A DNA stretch of 37,710 nucleotides from an uncultured Clostridia bacterium (GTDB taxonomy: Bacteria; Bacillota; Clostridia; Christensenellales; Borkfalkiaceae): NCBI GenBank assembly GCA_947625595.1, contig CANQOX010000007.1, positions 1 through 37,710 on the forward strand, read 5' to 3'. The stretch's first letter is position 1. The number at the start of each line of letters is the position of its first letter. The notes under the pieces are model-generated. The model saw only the letters and a list, made by a program, of their open reading frames with translations. It searched no databases and was not told the DNA's origin. Below, piece after piece: positions 1 to 9,147 of this stretch. Position numbers and translations under genes: made by a program.

Positions 1-1458
1 CGGATCGCCCATCGGAGCGGCGGCGTCCTCTACCTGCGCATCGAGGACACCGACTTAAAGCGCAAGGTGGACGGTGCGGTCGAGGCGGTCAAGAACGCCC
101 TCCGCTACTTTGACATCAAATTCGACGAAGGAGCCGAGATCGGCGGCGACGACACCTACGGCCCGTGGTACCAGCGCGGGCGGGCCGAAATTTACCGCGC
201 CTACGTGAAAAAGCTCGTCGAGGAGGGGCGGGCCTACCCCTGCTTCTGCACCGAGGAGGAGCTCGAAGCCCTCCGCAAGGAGCAGACCGAGCGCAAGGAA
301 GTGACGGGCTACTACGGCAAGTACGCCCGCTGCCGCAATCTTTCCGAGGAGGAAATTTATCAAAATCTCGACGCGGGCAAGCCCTTCGTCATCCGCTTGA
401 AATCGCTCGGCGATCCCGAGATCAAGCACAAGTTCCACGACGAGATCAAGGGAGACATCACCGTCCCCGAGAACGATCAGGACGTCGTCATTCTGAAGTC
501 GGACGGCATTCCGACCTACCACTTTGCCCACGCCATCGACGACCATTTCATGCGCACGACGCTCGTCGTCCGCGGCGAGGAGTGGCTTGCGTCCCTGCCC
601 ATTCACATCGAGCTCTTCAACGTCCTCGGCTTCCCGCTCCCGCACTACGCGCACCATTGCTCTCTGATGAAGCAGGACGGCGAGACCCGCCGCAAGCTCT
701 CTAAGCGCAAGGACCCCGAGCTCTCCCTCGAATTTTACAGAAAAGAGGGGTATTTCCCTCGCGCCGTCAAGGTGTATATGCTCACGCTCCTCAATTCCAA
801 CTTCGAGGAGTGGTATCTCAAAAATCCCGACAGACCCCTCGAGGAATTCAGATTTTCGGCCGAAAAGATGAGCAAGAGCGGCACGCTGTTCGACATCGAC
901 AAGCTCAACGACATCTCGAGGAACGAGCTCTCCAAACTCTCCGCAGAGGAGATGTTTGACTTCCTGAAGGCGTGGGCGGACGAATTCGGTACGGAGGAGC
1001 AAAAGCACGCCTTCGACAGCAGAGCGAAGATGCTCGGCGTTCTCTCGCTGTGCATGGCCGTCGGCTCGAAGAAGCGCAGAAAGGACTTCATCACCGCCTC
1101 ACAGGCGATGGATTTCATCAGATATTTCTTTGTAAGGCCCGAAACCTTCGATCCGTACCGCGTGGACGGGGCCACGAAGAGGGCGATCCTGCGCGGGTTC
1201 CTCGCAACTTACGACCCCGCCGACGATGCGCAGACTTGGTTTGCGAAGATCAAGGCGATCGCCGCCGAAAACGGCTTTGCCGCAGAGATGAGGGACTATA
1301 GGGAGAACCCCGAGGCATTCAGGGGCAGCGTTGCCGACGTCGCCGAGGTCCTCCGCATCGCGACGACGGGGATGGCAAGCACGCCCGACCTCTGGTCGAT
1401 CCAGCTGATCTTGGGCGCGGAAGAGACGAGAGAGCGGGTCGAAAAGGCGATGAACTGA
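1..1458 (+). CDS. gltX: glutamate--tRNA ligase, 5' truncated by the window edge
   Basis: Frame 1 is open from base 1 (RIAHRSGGVLYLRIEDTDLKRK...); class I GluRS signatures LRIEDTD and KLSKRKD. The listed ORF start at 67 is an internal GTG. Confidence 0.93.
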   Translation, partial: RIAHRSGGVLYLRIEDTDLKRKVDGAVEAVKNALRYFDIKFDEGAEIGGDDTYGPWYQRGRAEIYRAYVKKLVEEGRAYPCFCTEEELEALRKEQTERKEVTGYYGKYARCRNLSEEEIYQNLDAGKPFVIRLKSLGDPEIKHKFHDEIKGDITVPENDQDVVILKSDGIPTYHFAHAIDDHFMRTTLVVRGEEWLASLPIHIELFNVLGFPLPHYAHHCSLMKQDGETRRKLSKRKDPELSLEFYRKEGYFPRAVKVYMLTLLNSNFEEWYLKNPDRPLEEFRFSAEKMSKSGTLFDIDKLNDISRNELSKLSAEEMFDFLKAWADEFGTEEQKHAFDSRAKMLGVLSLCMAVGSKKRRKDFITASQAMDFIRYFFVRPETFDPYRVDGATKRAILRGFLATYDPADDAQTWFAKIKAIAAENGFAAEMRDYRENPEAFRGSVADVAEVLRIATTGMASTPDLWSIQLILGAEETRERVEKAMN

Positions 1459-1487
1459 CCGCCGTCGGCCGAATCGAGGAGTTACAA

Positions 1488-2318
1488 ATGAGCAAAGCCG
1501 ATCTGATTTTCATTGAAAATTGCAAAGATATTCTTGAAAACGGCGTCTGGGACACCCATCTCACCGTCCGTCCCCACTGGGAGGACGGCACGCCCGCACA
1601 CACGGTCAAGAAGTTCGGCATCGTCAACCGCTACAATTTGCAGGAGGAATTTCCCATTCTCACCCTCCGCCGCACGGCCTTCAGGAGCTGTATCGACGAG
1701 ATCTTATGGATCTGGCAGAAGAAGAGCAACGACATTCACGACCTTCATTCCCACATCTGGGACAGCTGGGCAGACGAGAGGGGGAGCATCGGCAAGGCAT
1801 ACGGCTATCAGCTGGCGCAGAAGGCAAAATATGCGGAAGGGGAGTTCGATCAGGTGGACCGCGTCCTCTATGATCTCAAGTACAACCCCGCCTCGCGCAG
1901 AATTTTGACCAATCTCTACAATTTCAGCGACTTGCACGAGATGAATCTCTACCCCTGCGCCTACTCCATGACCTTCAACGTCTCGGGCGACACCCTGAAC
2001 GGCATTCTCAATCAGCGGTCCAACGATTTCCTGACGGCAAACAACTGGAATGTCGTGCAGTACGCCGTCCTGCTCATCATGTTTGCGCAGGTGAGCGGCC
2101 TCAAGGCGGGGGAACTCGTCCATGTCATCGCCGACGCGCACATCTACGACCGCCATGTCGATACGGTAAAGGAGATCATCGCGCGGGAACCTCTCCCTGC
2201 GCCGAAACTCATCGTTGATCCCGACGTCAAAAATTTCTACGATTTCACTGTCGATTCCTTCCGTCTCGAAAATTATACGTTTCACCCCCTCGACACGAAG
2301 ATCCCCGTCGCGATTTGA
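1488..2318 (+). CDS. thyA: thymidylate synthase
   Basis: Full-length ThyA-like protein with LYPCAYSMTFNV...LNQRSNDFLTANNWNVVQYA and C-terminal ENYTFHPLDTKIPVAI. Confidence 0.95.
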   Translation: MSKADLIFIENCKDILENGVWDTHLTVRPHWEDGTPAHTVKKFGIVNRYNLQEEFPILTLRRTAFRSCIDEILWIWQKKSNDIHDLHSHIWDSWADERGSIGKAYGYQLAQKAKYAEGEFDQVDRVLYDLKYNPASRRILTNLYNFSDLHEMNLYPCAYSMTFNVSGDTLNGILNQRSNDFLTANNWNVVQYAVLLIMFAQVSGLKAGELVHVIADAHIYDRHVDTVKEIIAREPLPAPKLIVDPDVKNFYDFTVDSFRLENYTFHPLDTKIPVAI

Positions 2319-2322
2319 CAAA

Positions 2323-2348
2323 TTTGCATAGTACTATGTCAGACATAA
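2323..2348 (+). repeat. dispersed palindromic repeat, copy 1 (TTTGCATAGTACTATGTCAGACATAA)
   Basis: Near-identical to copies at 5047, 11448, 17467 and 26144; begins 4 nt after the thyA stop codon. Confidence 0.93.
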
Positions 2349-2367
2349 ATGAGGAGAAAACTCCAAG

Positions 2368-2856
2368 ATGAAGGCGATTTTTCACTGCGACAGGCATTGG
2401 GGCATCGGGAGGAACAACGATCTGATGTTCACCCTCCCCAAGGACATGAAGTTTTTCCGCGAGACGACGTCGGGGAAAGTCGTCGTCATGGGGCGGAACA
2501 CCCTCCTTTCCCTGCCAAACGGGCCCCTCAAGAACCGCGTCAACATCGTCCTCTCTCCGAGCGACGCCGAAGGGGTCATCACCGTCCATGACCTTGGGGA
2601 ACTCTTTGAGGAAGTCAAAAAATACCCGCCTGACGACGTCTTTGTCATCGGCGGGGCGAGCGTCTACAGGACGTTGATACCCTATTGTACGGAAGTTTTG
2701 GTGACGAAAGTGGACGCAGACGGCGGGGCGGAAGTTTTTGTCCCCGACCTCGACCTCGATCCGAACTTCGAGTGTGTCTCCGAAAGCGCCCCCGTCGAGG
2801 ACAACGGCTACCTCACCCGCTATTGTGTTTACAGAAATCGACAAGTAAAGCGATAA
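2368..2856 (+). CDS. dfrA: dihydrofolate reductase
   Basis: HWGIGRNNDLMFTLPKDMKFFRETTSGKVVVMGRNTLLSLP...VFVIGGASVYRTLIPYCTEVLVTKVDAD, DHFR pattern; follows thyA. Confidence 0.94.
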   Translation: MKAIFHCDRHWGIGRNNDLMFTLPKDMKFFRETTSGKVVVMGRNTLLSLPNGPLKNRVNIVLSPSDAEGVITVHDLGELFEEVKKYPPDDVFVIGGASVYRTLIPYCTEVLVTKVDADGGAEVFVPDLDLDPNFECVSESAPVEDNGYLTRYCVYRNRQVKR

Positions 2857-2875
2857 ATGTTTCTTGGCTCCTCCT

Positions 2876-2893
2876 CATGGAGGGGCTTTTCCG
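2876..2893 (+). terminator. probable Rho-independent terminator after dfrA
   Basis: GGCTCCTCCTCATGGAGGGGCTTTTCC: short stem with one G-T pair, then TTTT. Confidence 0.5.
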
Positions 2894-2899
2894 TAAGCG

Positions 2900-3090
2900 G
2901 TGAGGAGGCATCCTAATTTCGTCATGGTGAGCGAAGTCGAACCATCACCGCATTCTCGCTGCCCCTCACAGGGGAAGTCCCCGAACAAAGTGAGGGGAAA
3001 GGGGTTTCAAAACCCCTCTGTCACTCACTACGTTCGTGACATCTCCCCTAAAAGGGGCGACAAGCGGTACCTCTTCCGTCAATGTCATGA
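2900..3090. repeat. structured non-coding intergenic repeat region
   Basis: Series of short hairpins: ATGGT-GAGCGAAGTCGA-ACCAT, GGGGTTTCAAAACCCC, CTCCCCTAAAAGGGG. Resembles dispersed intergenic repeats I recall from Clostridia genomes; no convincing protein. Confidence 0.6.
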
Positions 3091-3162
3091 GGAAATTATA
3101 GCACAAAGCCGCGCCAAAAACAAGTCATGCGGGGAAAATTTCCGAATGGCCCTATTTTTTTG

Positions 3163-3191
3163 TTGTGTTTTTCGGGCAGATGTATTATAAT
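3163..3191 (+). promoter_or_regulatory. putative sigma-A promoter for typA
   Basis: TTGTGT (3163-3168), 17 nt spacer, TATAAT (3186-3191), about 25 nt before the typA ATG. Confidence 0.55.
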
Positions 3192-3216
3192 TTCGGGTGG
3201 AATTCAAGAGGATCTT

Positions 3217-5046
3217 ATGGAAAGAAACGATTTACGGAATATTGCGATCATCGCGCACGTCGACCACGGCAAGACGACCCTCGTCGATCAGATGCTCAAG
3301 CAGGCGGGGACGTTCCGCGAAAATCAGGTCGTTGAGGAGCGCGTCATGGACTCGGGCGACCTCGAGCGCGAGCGCGGCATCACCATTTTGGCCAAGAATA
3401 CGTCCATTCACTACAAGGGCGTGAAGATCAACATCGTCGATACCCCCGGGCACGCAGACTTTTCGGGCGAAGTGGAGCGCTCCCTCAAAATGGTCTCGGG
3501 CGTTCTCATTCTCGTGGACGCGGCCGAGGGGCCCATGCCACAGACCCGCTTTGTCACCCAAAAGGCCCTCGAACTCGGGCTGAAACTCATCATCGTCATC
3601 AATAAAGTGGACCGTCCCGACGCGAGACTTGGCGAGGTGGAGGACGAAGTTCTCGAACTTCTTATGGATCTCAACGCCAACGATGAACAGCTCGACAGTC
3701 CGTTTGTGTACTGCTCGGGAAGAGCGGGGACGTCCTCTTTGGATCCGAACACGGCGGGAAAGGACCTGACGCCGCTCTTTGACATGATCCTCTCGCACTT
3801 CCCGCCCCTCGTCATGGACGACGAAGGACCCCTGCAACTGCTCGTCTCCTCCATTGATTACAACGACTATGTCGGGAGGATCGGCATCGGCAGGATCGAG
3901 AGGGGCGTTGCGCGGCAGAACGCCGACGTCGCCGTCTGCAACTACAATCACAGGGAGGTCAATCTCAAGGGAAAGCTCGTCAATCTGTATGAGATCGAGG
4001 GCTTGGAGCGCGTCCCGTGCGAGAGCGCGAGGGCGGGGGACATCGTCTGCTTCTCGGGACTTGAGAAGATCAACATCGGCGACACCGTCTGCGCTCCCGA
4101 CCATGTGGAGGCCGTTTCTTTCGTAAAGATCTCCGATCCGACCGTCGAGATGATCTTTTCGGTCAACGATTCGCCCTTTGCGGGCAAGGAAGGGAAGTTC
4201 GTGACGACGAGGCATCTCCGCGAGAGGCTGTACCGCGAACTTCTTCGCGACGTCTCCCTGCGCGTCGAGGATACCGACTCGACCGACGCCTTCCGCGTGA
4301 GCGGAAGGGGGGAGATGCACCTCTCCATTCTCATCGAGACGATGCGCCGCGAGGGGTATGAATTTCAGGTCAGCGCCCCCAAAGTGCTGTATAAGATGAT
4401 CGACGGCGAAAAGTACGAGCCCGTCGAGCGGCTGATCGTGGACGTCCCCGAGGACATGACGGGACCCGTGTTCCAGAGCATGGGCACGCGGAAGGGCGAA
4501 CTCGTCCACATGAGCGCGATGGGGTCGCGCATGCGCCTTGAATTTTTGGTGCCCGCAAGGGGCCTCTTCGGTTACAAGAGCGAATTTTTGACGGACACCA
4601 AGGGCGAAGGCGTCATGAGCTCCGTCTTCTTTGAGTATCAACCCTTCAAAGGGGAGATCGAGCGCAGGAGTTCGGGTTCTCTCGTCGCCTTCGAGACAGG
4701 CGAAGCTGTCACGTACGGCCTCTTCAATGCGCAGGGCAGGGGACCGCTGTTTATCGGCCCCGGGACGCAAGTCTATGAGGGTATGGTCGTGGGGTATTCC
4801 CCCAAGGATGAGGATATCAACGTCAATGTCTGCAAGCAGAAGCACCTCACCAATACGCGCTCGTCCAATTCGGACGACGCCCTCCGCCTCATCACGCCGA
4901 GAAAACTCTCCCTCGAGGAGGCCCTCGAATTCATCGCCGACGATGAACTCCTCGAGATCACGCCGTTGAGCGTTCGCATTCGCAAGCGGATTTTGGACAG
5001 CGAACTCCGCGCAAAGGCACGCGCAAAGGCGAAATTAGGCGATTAA
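3217..5046 (+). CDS. typA: translational GTPase TypA/BipA
   Basis: MERNDLRNIAIIAHVDHGKTTLVDQMLKQAGTF..., RERGITILAKN, DTPGHADF, NKVD; ATG at 3217 preceded by AAGAGGA. The listed ORF begins upstream at 3127. Confidence 0.95.
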   Translation: MERNDLRNIAIIAHVDHGKTTLVDQMLKQAGTFRENQVVEERVMDSGDLERERGITILAKNTSIHYKGVKINIVDTPGHADFSGEVERSLKMVSGVLILVDAAEGPMPQTRFVTQKALELGLKLIIVINKVDRPDARLGEVEDEVLELLMDLNANDEQLDSPFVYCSGRAGTSSLDPNTAGKDLTPLFDMILSHFPPLVMDDEGPLQLLVSSIDYNDYVGRIGIGRIERGVARQNADVAVCNYNHREVNLKGKLVNLYEIEGLERVPCESARAGDIVCFSGLEKINIGDTVCAPDHVEAVSFVKISDPTVEMIFSVNDSPFAGKEGKFVTTRHLRERLYRELLRDVSLRVEDTDSTDAFRVSGRGEMHLSILIETMRREGYEFQVSAPKVLYKMIDGEKYEPVERLIVDVPEDMTGPVFQSMGTRKGELVHMSAMGSRMRLEFLVPARGLFGYKSEFLTDTKGEGVMSSVFFEYQPFKGEIERRSSGSLVAFETGEAVTYGLFNAQGRGPLFIGPGTQVYEGMVVGYSPKDEDINVNVCKQKHLTNTRSSNSDDALRLITPRKLSLEEALEFIADDELLEITPLSVRIRKRILDSELRAKARAKAKLGD

Positions 5047-5070
5047 CATAGTACTATGTCAGACATAATA
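5047..5070 (+). repeat. dispersed palindromic repeat, copy 2 (CATAGTACTATGTCAGACATAATA)
   Basis: Starts at the base immediately after the typA TAA stop. Confidence 0.93.
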
Positions 5071-5084
5071 TAGCTTTTCTCGAA

Positions 5085-5113
5085 GAGCGGCGGGGCTGTC
5101 CCGCCGCTTTTTG
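5085..5113 (+). terminator. Rho-independent terminator after typA
   Basis: AGCGGCGGG-GCTGT-CCCGCCGCTTTTT. Confidence 0.85.
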
Positions 5114-5147
5114 GCATGAAATCTGATGTCCTTTCATATATTTTACC

Positions 5148-5405
5148 ATGCGTGAAGAGATCAAAGAAAGCGTTCTCACTATCGAACAGCAAAGAAAGAT
5201 CACGATGAGCGGCGTTACGAGCGTTGACGCCTTTTCGGAGACGTCCATTCTTCTCACCGTCAACGGCAAGCGGGTGAAGATCGAGGGGAGCAAACTCAAG
5301 GTCCTCACTTTCTCGGAGGGGAGCGGGAACTTCGCGGCAAGCGGGGAAGTCACTCTCGTGAAGTTCGGCCAGCAGGGGAAATTTCTGTCCCGCCTCCTGA
5401 AATGA
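5148..5405 (+). CDS. yabP: sporulation protein YabP
   Basis: 85 aa; RKITMSGVTSVDAFSETSILLTVNGKRVKIEGSKLKVLTFSEGSG...GEVTLVKF, YabP-like; adjacent to yabQ. Confidence 0.88.
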   Translation: MREEIKESVLTIEQQRKITMSGVTSVDAFSETSILLTVNGKRVKIEGSKLKVLTFSEGSGNFAASGEVTLVKFGQQGKFLSRLLK

Positions 5406-5761
5406 GCGGATCGCGCGTCTTTCTCATCTGTGTCTTCATCGGCGTTCTCGGCGGCGTGATCTACGACGTCTTCTTTCTGCCCCGCGATCTTTGCCGCAAA
5501 AAGTGGCTCCGCTTTGTCTGTGATTTTCTCTTTTGCCTCTGTTTTGGGGCATTTTATCTGTTTTCGGCCGTCTGTCTCGGCCTTCCGTCCATCAGATTTT
5601 TCCATTTGCTCGGGTTGCTCCTCGGGCTTTTCCTCTATTTGAAAAGTTTCCATAAAATCATTGCTTTTTTGTCTGGAAAGTTGTATAATAAAACCAATAG
5701 CAGAGTACGGAAGAGGAAACCGAGACATGGAAGAGGAAGTCAGAGAGGAAAAACAAGCTAA
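5402..5761 (+). CDS. yabQ: spore cortex biosynthesis protein YabQ
   Basis: Small hydrophobic protein overlapping yabP by ATGA; synteny yabP-yabQ-divIC. Confidence 0.8.
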   Translation: MSGSRVFLICVFIGVLGGVIYDVFFLPRDLCRKKWLRFVCDFLFCLCFGAFYLFSAVCLGLPSIRFFHLLGLLLGLFLYLKSFHKIIAFLSGKLYNKTNSRVRKRKPRHGRGSQRGKTS

Positions 5762-6002
5762 AAATCGGAGGATCGCCGTCGGCGCAACGGTCGCGGGCGT
5801 CCTTGTGCTCGTGTTTCTGTTGGTCGTCCTCATCATCCAGTTCGCCCAGATGGGCGTCCTCGGAGCCGAACGCAGGGAGCTCGACAGGACCATTGAGGAA
5901 TACAATCAGAAGATCGAAAATCAGGAGGGCATCCTCGACGAATATCTGACGGGTGATGCGCTCTATTGGCGTGCAGTCATGCAAGGATGGAAGAAAAAGT
6001 GA
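5727..6002 (+). CDS. septum formation initiator family protein (FtsB/DivIC-like)
   Basis: Single TM helix followed by coiled coil (AERRELDRTIEEYNQKIENQEGILDEYL); synteny with yabPQ. ATG at 5727 chosen inside listed ORF 5661-6002. Confidence 0.75.
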   Translation: MEEEVREEKQAKNRRIAVGATVAGVLVLVFLLVVLIIQFAQMGVLGAERRELDRTIEEYNQKIENQEGILDEYLTGDALYWRAVMQGWKKK

Positions 6003-6853
6003 ACTGTGCCGTCATCGATATCGGTTCAAATTCCGTTCGCCTCATGCTGTGGGCGGACGGAAAAACTTTATATAAGAAAATTCTGACCACCCGCCTCGGC
6101 AGAGGGCTCGAGGGGAGGGGCGTCCTTTCCCCCGACGCGATAGAGCGGACGGCCCTTGCCGTTCGCGATCTTGCAGAGGAAGGGAGGGCAGCAGGGGCCG
6201 AAGTCATGGCCTTTGCGACGGCCGCCGTCCGAACGGCCTCCAACGGGGGAGAATTCTGCGAGAGGGTCAAAGCTCTCTGCGGCGTCGGCGTTGACGTCGT
6301 CTCGGGGCAGGATGAAGCCCGCCTTGCCGTCCTCGGCGCATTGGGGGACAGGGACGGCGGGATCGTCGATATCGGCGGCGCGAGTACGGAAATTTGCCTC
6401 GTCAAGGGCGGAAAAACGATCTTTTCCCGCAGTCTCGACGTCGGCGCAGTCCGCCTCTTCGACGCCTGCGGCGAGGACATGGAGAAAATTCTTACCCGCG
6501 TCGAGGGAGAAATTTCCTGCCTTCCGCGCGCGGAGGGAGGCCTTTTCTATGCCGTCGGAGGCACGGCGGCCACGCTTGCGGGCTTGAAACTGCAGCTCAC
6601 GCGCTATGATCCCGAACGTCTTCAGGACGCCCTTCTCGGGAGGGAGTGGGTCGCCGAGACTGCGCGAAAGCTGTTTTCCATGCCCTTGGAGGAGAGGAGA
6701 AAACTGAAGGGAATGGACCCGTCGCGGGCGGACATTCTCGGCGGCGCGGCGGTTTTGCTCGAAAAGATCATGGAGAAGATGGACCTTGCCGAGGTCAGAT
6801 TTTCCGACAGGGACAATTTGGAGGGCTATCTCGCCCTCAAGGGACTGATATGA
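5987..6853 (+). CDS. Ppx/GppA-family phosphatase
   Basis: CAVIDIGSNSVRLMLW..., DGGIVDIGGASTEICLV, AVGGTAATLAGL. Confidence 0.9.
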   Translation: MEEKVNCAVIDIGSNSVRLMLWADGKTLYKKILTTRLGRGLEGRGVLSPDAIERTALAVRDLAEEGRAAGAEVMAFATAAVRTASNGGEFCERVKALCGVGVDVVSGQDEARLAVLGALGDRDGGIVDIGGASTEICLVKGGKTIFSRSLDVGAVRLFDACGEDMEKILTRVEGEISCLPRAEGGLFYAVGGTAATLAGLKLQLTRYDPERLQDALLGREWVAETARKLFSMPLEERRKLKGMDPSRADILGGAAVLLEKIMEKMDLAEVRFSDRDNLEGYLALKGLI

Positions 6854-7680
6854 GCGGAAAGGCGAAAAGAATTCTATATTCTGTGGTGAGCACGTTCCTC
6901 TGGCTTGCAATGTTTGCGGGCGTCATTCTTCTTGTGGTCTTTACGGTCCCGAGACCGTTCGGCACGGCGGAATGGCTCATTTGGCTGGCCTTCCTCGCCG
7001 CCGTCGTCCTCCGCATTCCCGCCGCTGTCCATGAAGTCGGGCATTTGCTCTTCGGCTGGATCGCAGGCATGAAATTTGTCGGCGTCACGCTGTCCTATTT
7101 GAGGATCGCGGGCGGAAAGGTCAAACTTGTCAACCCCGATTGCGCGGGCGAGACGGAGATGATCCCGAGGAATGGGGCGCATGTGCGGGCAAAGACGTTC
7201 GCATTCGCCTTGGGCGGACCGCTCCTCTGCTGTCTTGTCGGCGTGATCTTTCTCGCGCTCTATTTTCTGCTGCCGTATCATATCGGATGGCTGTTCGGGG
7301 CGCTGATGTCGATCTTTATCCTCTATGAAGGCCTGATCGCGCTCTATCCCGCCGAACTTCCCGCAGGAAAGACGGACGGCGCCGTCCTTCTCGGCCTTCT
7401 TCGCCGCGCTCCCGAGGAAGAGGTCATGCTCCGCGTTCTCACCGCGCAGGGGATCCTGCAGAGGGGGACCTATTCGGACATCGACAGAGATCTTCTCTTC
7501 TCCGCGCCCGTCGTGCGGGAGGATCTGCCCGCGTTCCACGCCCTTCTGCTTCTCCAATATTATTATCTGAAGGAGGCGGGGGACGAAGCGGGGGCGGCCG
7601 AAAGGCTCGTGCGTCTGCGCTCGCTCTCGGTGTATCTGACCGAGGAAGAGCGGGCAGAGATAGAGGGTCTCGGCGCATAA
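6850..7680 (+). CDS. M50-like membrane zinc metalloprotease family protein
   Basis: ATGA overlap with ppx; multiple TM segments and HEVGH (HExxH), downstream KTDGA possibly replacing the usual NxxPxxDG. Listed ORF 6646-7680 contains it. Confidence 0.65.
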   Translation: MSGKAKRILYSVVSTFLWLAMFAGVILLVVFTVPRPFGTAEWLIWLAFLAAVVLRIPAAVHEVGHLLFGWIAGMKFVGVTLSYLRIAGGKVKLVNPDCAGETEMIPRNGAHVRAKTFAFALGGPLLCCLVGVIFLALYFLLPYHIGWLFGALMSIFILYEGLIALYPAELPAGKTDGAVLLGLLRRAPEEEVMLRVLTAQGILQRGTYSDIDRDLLFSAPVVREDLPAFHALLLLQYYYLKEAGDEAGAAERLVRLRSLSVYLTEEERAEIEGLGA

Positions 7681-7683
7681 AAA

Positions 7684-7720
7684 AATCCGCCCCCTGCGGG
7701 CGGATGGTTCGGATTTTTTC
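7684..7720 (+). terminator. Rho-independent terminator
   Basis: TCCGCCC-CCTGC-GGGCGGA stem followed by TGGTTCGGATTTTTTC. Confidence 0.65.
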
Positions 7721-7771
7721 TCGGTGAAAAGGCGTCAACGGACGGCGAAACAATCTCCAAAGGTGAAAAAA

Positions 7772-7975
7772 TCATTCGGCGAGACCGAGCAGATAGTCGC
7801 TCGTTACATTGAAGTAGCGGGCGAGCTTGGCGATATTCGATGCGGTAGGGTCGCTCTTGTTGCGTTCCCAATAGCACACGATCCCAAGGCTAACGCTCAA
7901 ATCTCTTGCAATGGTGGCCTGCGACAGACCACGCTCCTTTCTGAGCTCCAAGAGTCTCTCTGAAAAAATTTTCAT
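7772..7975 (-). CDS. small XRE-family helix-turn-helix regulator (67 aa)
   Basis: MKIFSERLLELRKERGLSQATIARDLSVSLGIVCYWERNKSDPTASNIAKLARYFNVTSDYLLGLAE; internal start preferred over listed 8122. Confidence 0.85.
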   Translation of the reverse strand: MKIFSERLLELRKERGLSQATIARDLSVSLGIVCYWERNKSDPTASNIAKLARYFNVTSDYLLGLAE

Positions 7976-8120
7976 GTCTACATTATAACACTTTGTTTGA
8001 AAATTTGCAATACTTTTTATGTAAATTTTTTCAAATCTCACAGAAAAATTTGAAAAAATTTTCATTATCGTAAAGCGAATTAAACTAAAATACAAATATT
8101 TTGAAAAATTTGGACACTTC

Positions 8121-8588
8121 ATGTACAGAATTTTGTTTGTTTGTCACGGAAACATCTGCCGCTCCCCGATGGCCGAGAGCGTTTTCAGCTACATTATCGA
8201 CAGGGCGGGGTACGGCGGTCAGGTGGAGATCGCCTCTGCCGCGGCCCATACGGACGCGCTCGGCTGTTCGCCGCACCGCGGGACGGTGGACATTTTGCGA
8301 AGGAAGGGGATCCCGCTCATTCCGCACACCGCGCGGCTCATGACCGCCGAGGACGGAGACAGGTTCGATCTCCTCATCGGCATGGACCAATGGAACGTGG
8401 AGGACATGAGGGATATCGTCGGAAAGAAGAACGCCGCGAAGGTCCGTCTCTTCCTCGATTTCTCGCCCCGTCCCCGCCCGATCGCCGACCCGTGGTACAC
8501 GGGGAACTTCGACGACACCTACCGCGACATTCTCGAGGCCTGCGGCGGGCTTTTGAACTACCTGCAAAGCGTGGGCATAGTGCATTGA
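8121..8588 (+). CDS. low-molecular-weight protein tyrosine phosphatase
   Basis: MYRILFVCHGNICRSPMAE (C-x5-R P-loop) and C-terminal DPWYTGNFDDTYRDI. Confidence 0.92.
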   Translation: MYRILFVCHGNICRSPMAESVFSYIIDRAGYGGQVEIASAAAHTDALGCSPHRGTVDILRRKGIPLIPHTARLMTAEDGDRFDLLIGMDQWNVEDMRDIVGKKNAAKVRLFLDFSPRPRPIADPWYTGNFDDTYRDILEACGGLLNYLQSVGIVH

Positions 8589-8656
8589 GCGGGGAATGTT
8601 TCGGAGCATAGATTCCATTTTGTTGAAAAAATTTGGGTGAAAAATTCTTTTTTCTC

Positions 8657-8685
8657 TTTACAAATGATATATTTTATCGTATAAT
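8657..8685 (+). promoter_or_regulatory. putative sigma-A promoter
   Basis: TTTACA-N17-TATAAT upstream of the DtxR-like gene. Confidence 0.7.
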
Positions 8686-8709
8686 GAAAGAAAAACACGA
8701 GGTGATTGT

Positions 8710-9072
8710 ATGAAGACGCACGAATCGCAGGAGATGTATCTTGAGACGATCTTGCTTCTGCGTGCGAAGCGCGCCTCCGTCCGCTCCGTGGACATCGTCG
8801 AGGAACGCGGCTACGCGAAGTCGAGCGTCTCCCGTGCGGTCAACCTTCTTCAGAGGGACGGCCTCATTGAGATCGACCCGAGCGGGGAGATCACTTTGAC
8901 CGCCAAGGGCAAGAAGAAGGCCGAGGACGTCTATGAGAAACATCGCGTCTTCACCGAGGTCTTCATGCACATGGGCGCGGATAGGGAGCTCGCCGAGGAG
9001 AACGCCTGCCGCGTGGAGCACGTCATCTCGGACGACCTCTTCGAGATCCTGAAGAAATATCTTGAAAAGTGA
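8710..9072 (+). CDS. DtxR/MntR-family metal-dependent transcriptional regulator
   Basis: ESQEMYLETILLL...VRSVDIVEERGYAKSSVSRAVNLLQRDGLIEID...LTAKGKKKAEDVYEKHRVFTEVF...AEENACRVEHVISDD. Confidence 0.9.
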   Translation: MKTHESQEMYLETILLLRAKRASVRSVDIVEERGYAKSSVSRAVNLLQRDGLIEIDPSGEITLTAKGKKKAEDVYEKHRVFTEVFMHMGADRELAEENACRVEHVISDDLFEILKKYLEK

Positions 9073-9084
9073 AAAAAACCTCGT

Positions 9085-9107
9085 AGACCCTGCGGGGTCT
9101 TTTTTTG
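9085..9107 (+). terminator. Rho-independent terminator
   Basis: AGACCC-TGCG-GGGTCT followed by TTTTTTT. Confidence 0.85.
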
Positions 9108-9119
9108 TTGCGCGCAAAA

Positions 9120-9147
9120 CATAATTTGCCCCCTTGTCCCATAGAAT
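9120..9147 (+). promoter_or_regulatory. candidate sigma-E-type promoter of the spoIIIA operon
   Basis: CATAATT (9120-9126), N13, CATAGAAT (9140-9147), resembling the B. subtilis sigma-E pattern. Confidence 0.45.

Noticed and set aside
2323-2348. Dispersed palindrome as a chromosome dimer resolution (dif) site
   Set aside because: Five copies in 24 kb, two inside genes, and no resemblance to XerC/XerD arm sequences; dif is normally single-copy.
2900-3190. 96-aa ORF in the dfrA-typA intergenic region
   Set aside because: Translation of repeat and hairpin DNA (SEVEPSPHSRCPSQGKSPNKV...), no protein signature.
3232-4845. Long antisense ORF (537 aa) opposite typA, and similar antisense ORFs at 14877-16475, 20394-21674 and elsewhere
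   Set aside because: They shadow well-supported genes on the opposite strand; long open antisense frames are expected from the codon usage of this GC-rich DNA and show no recognisable domains.
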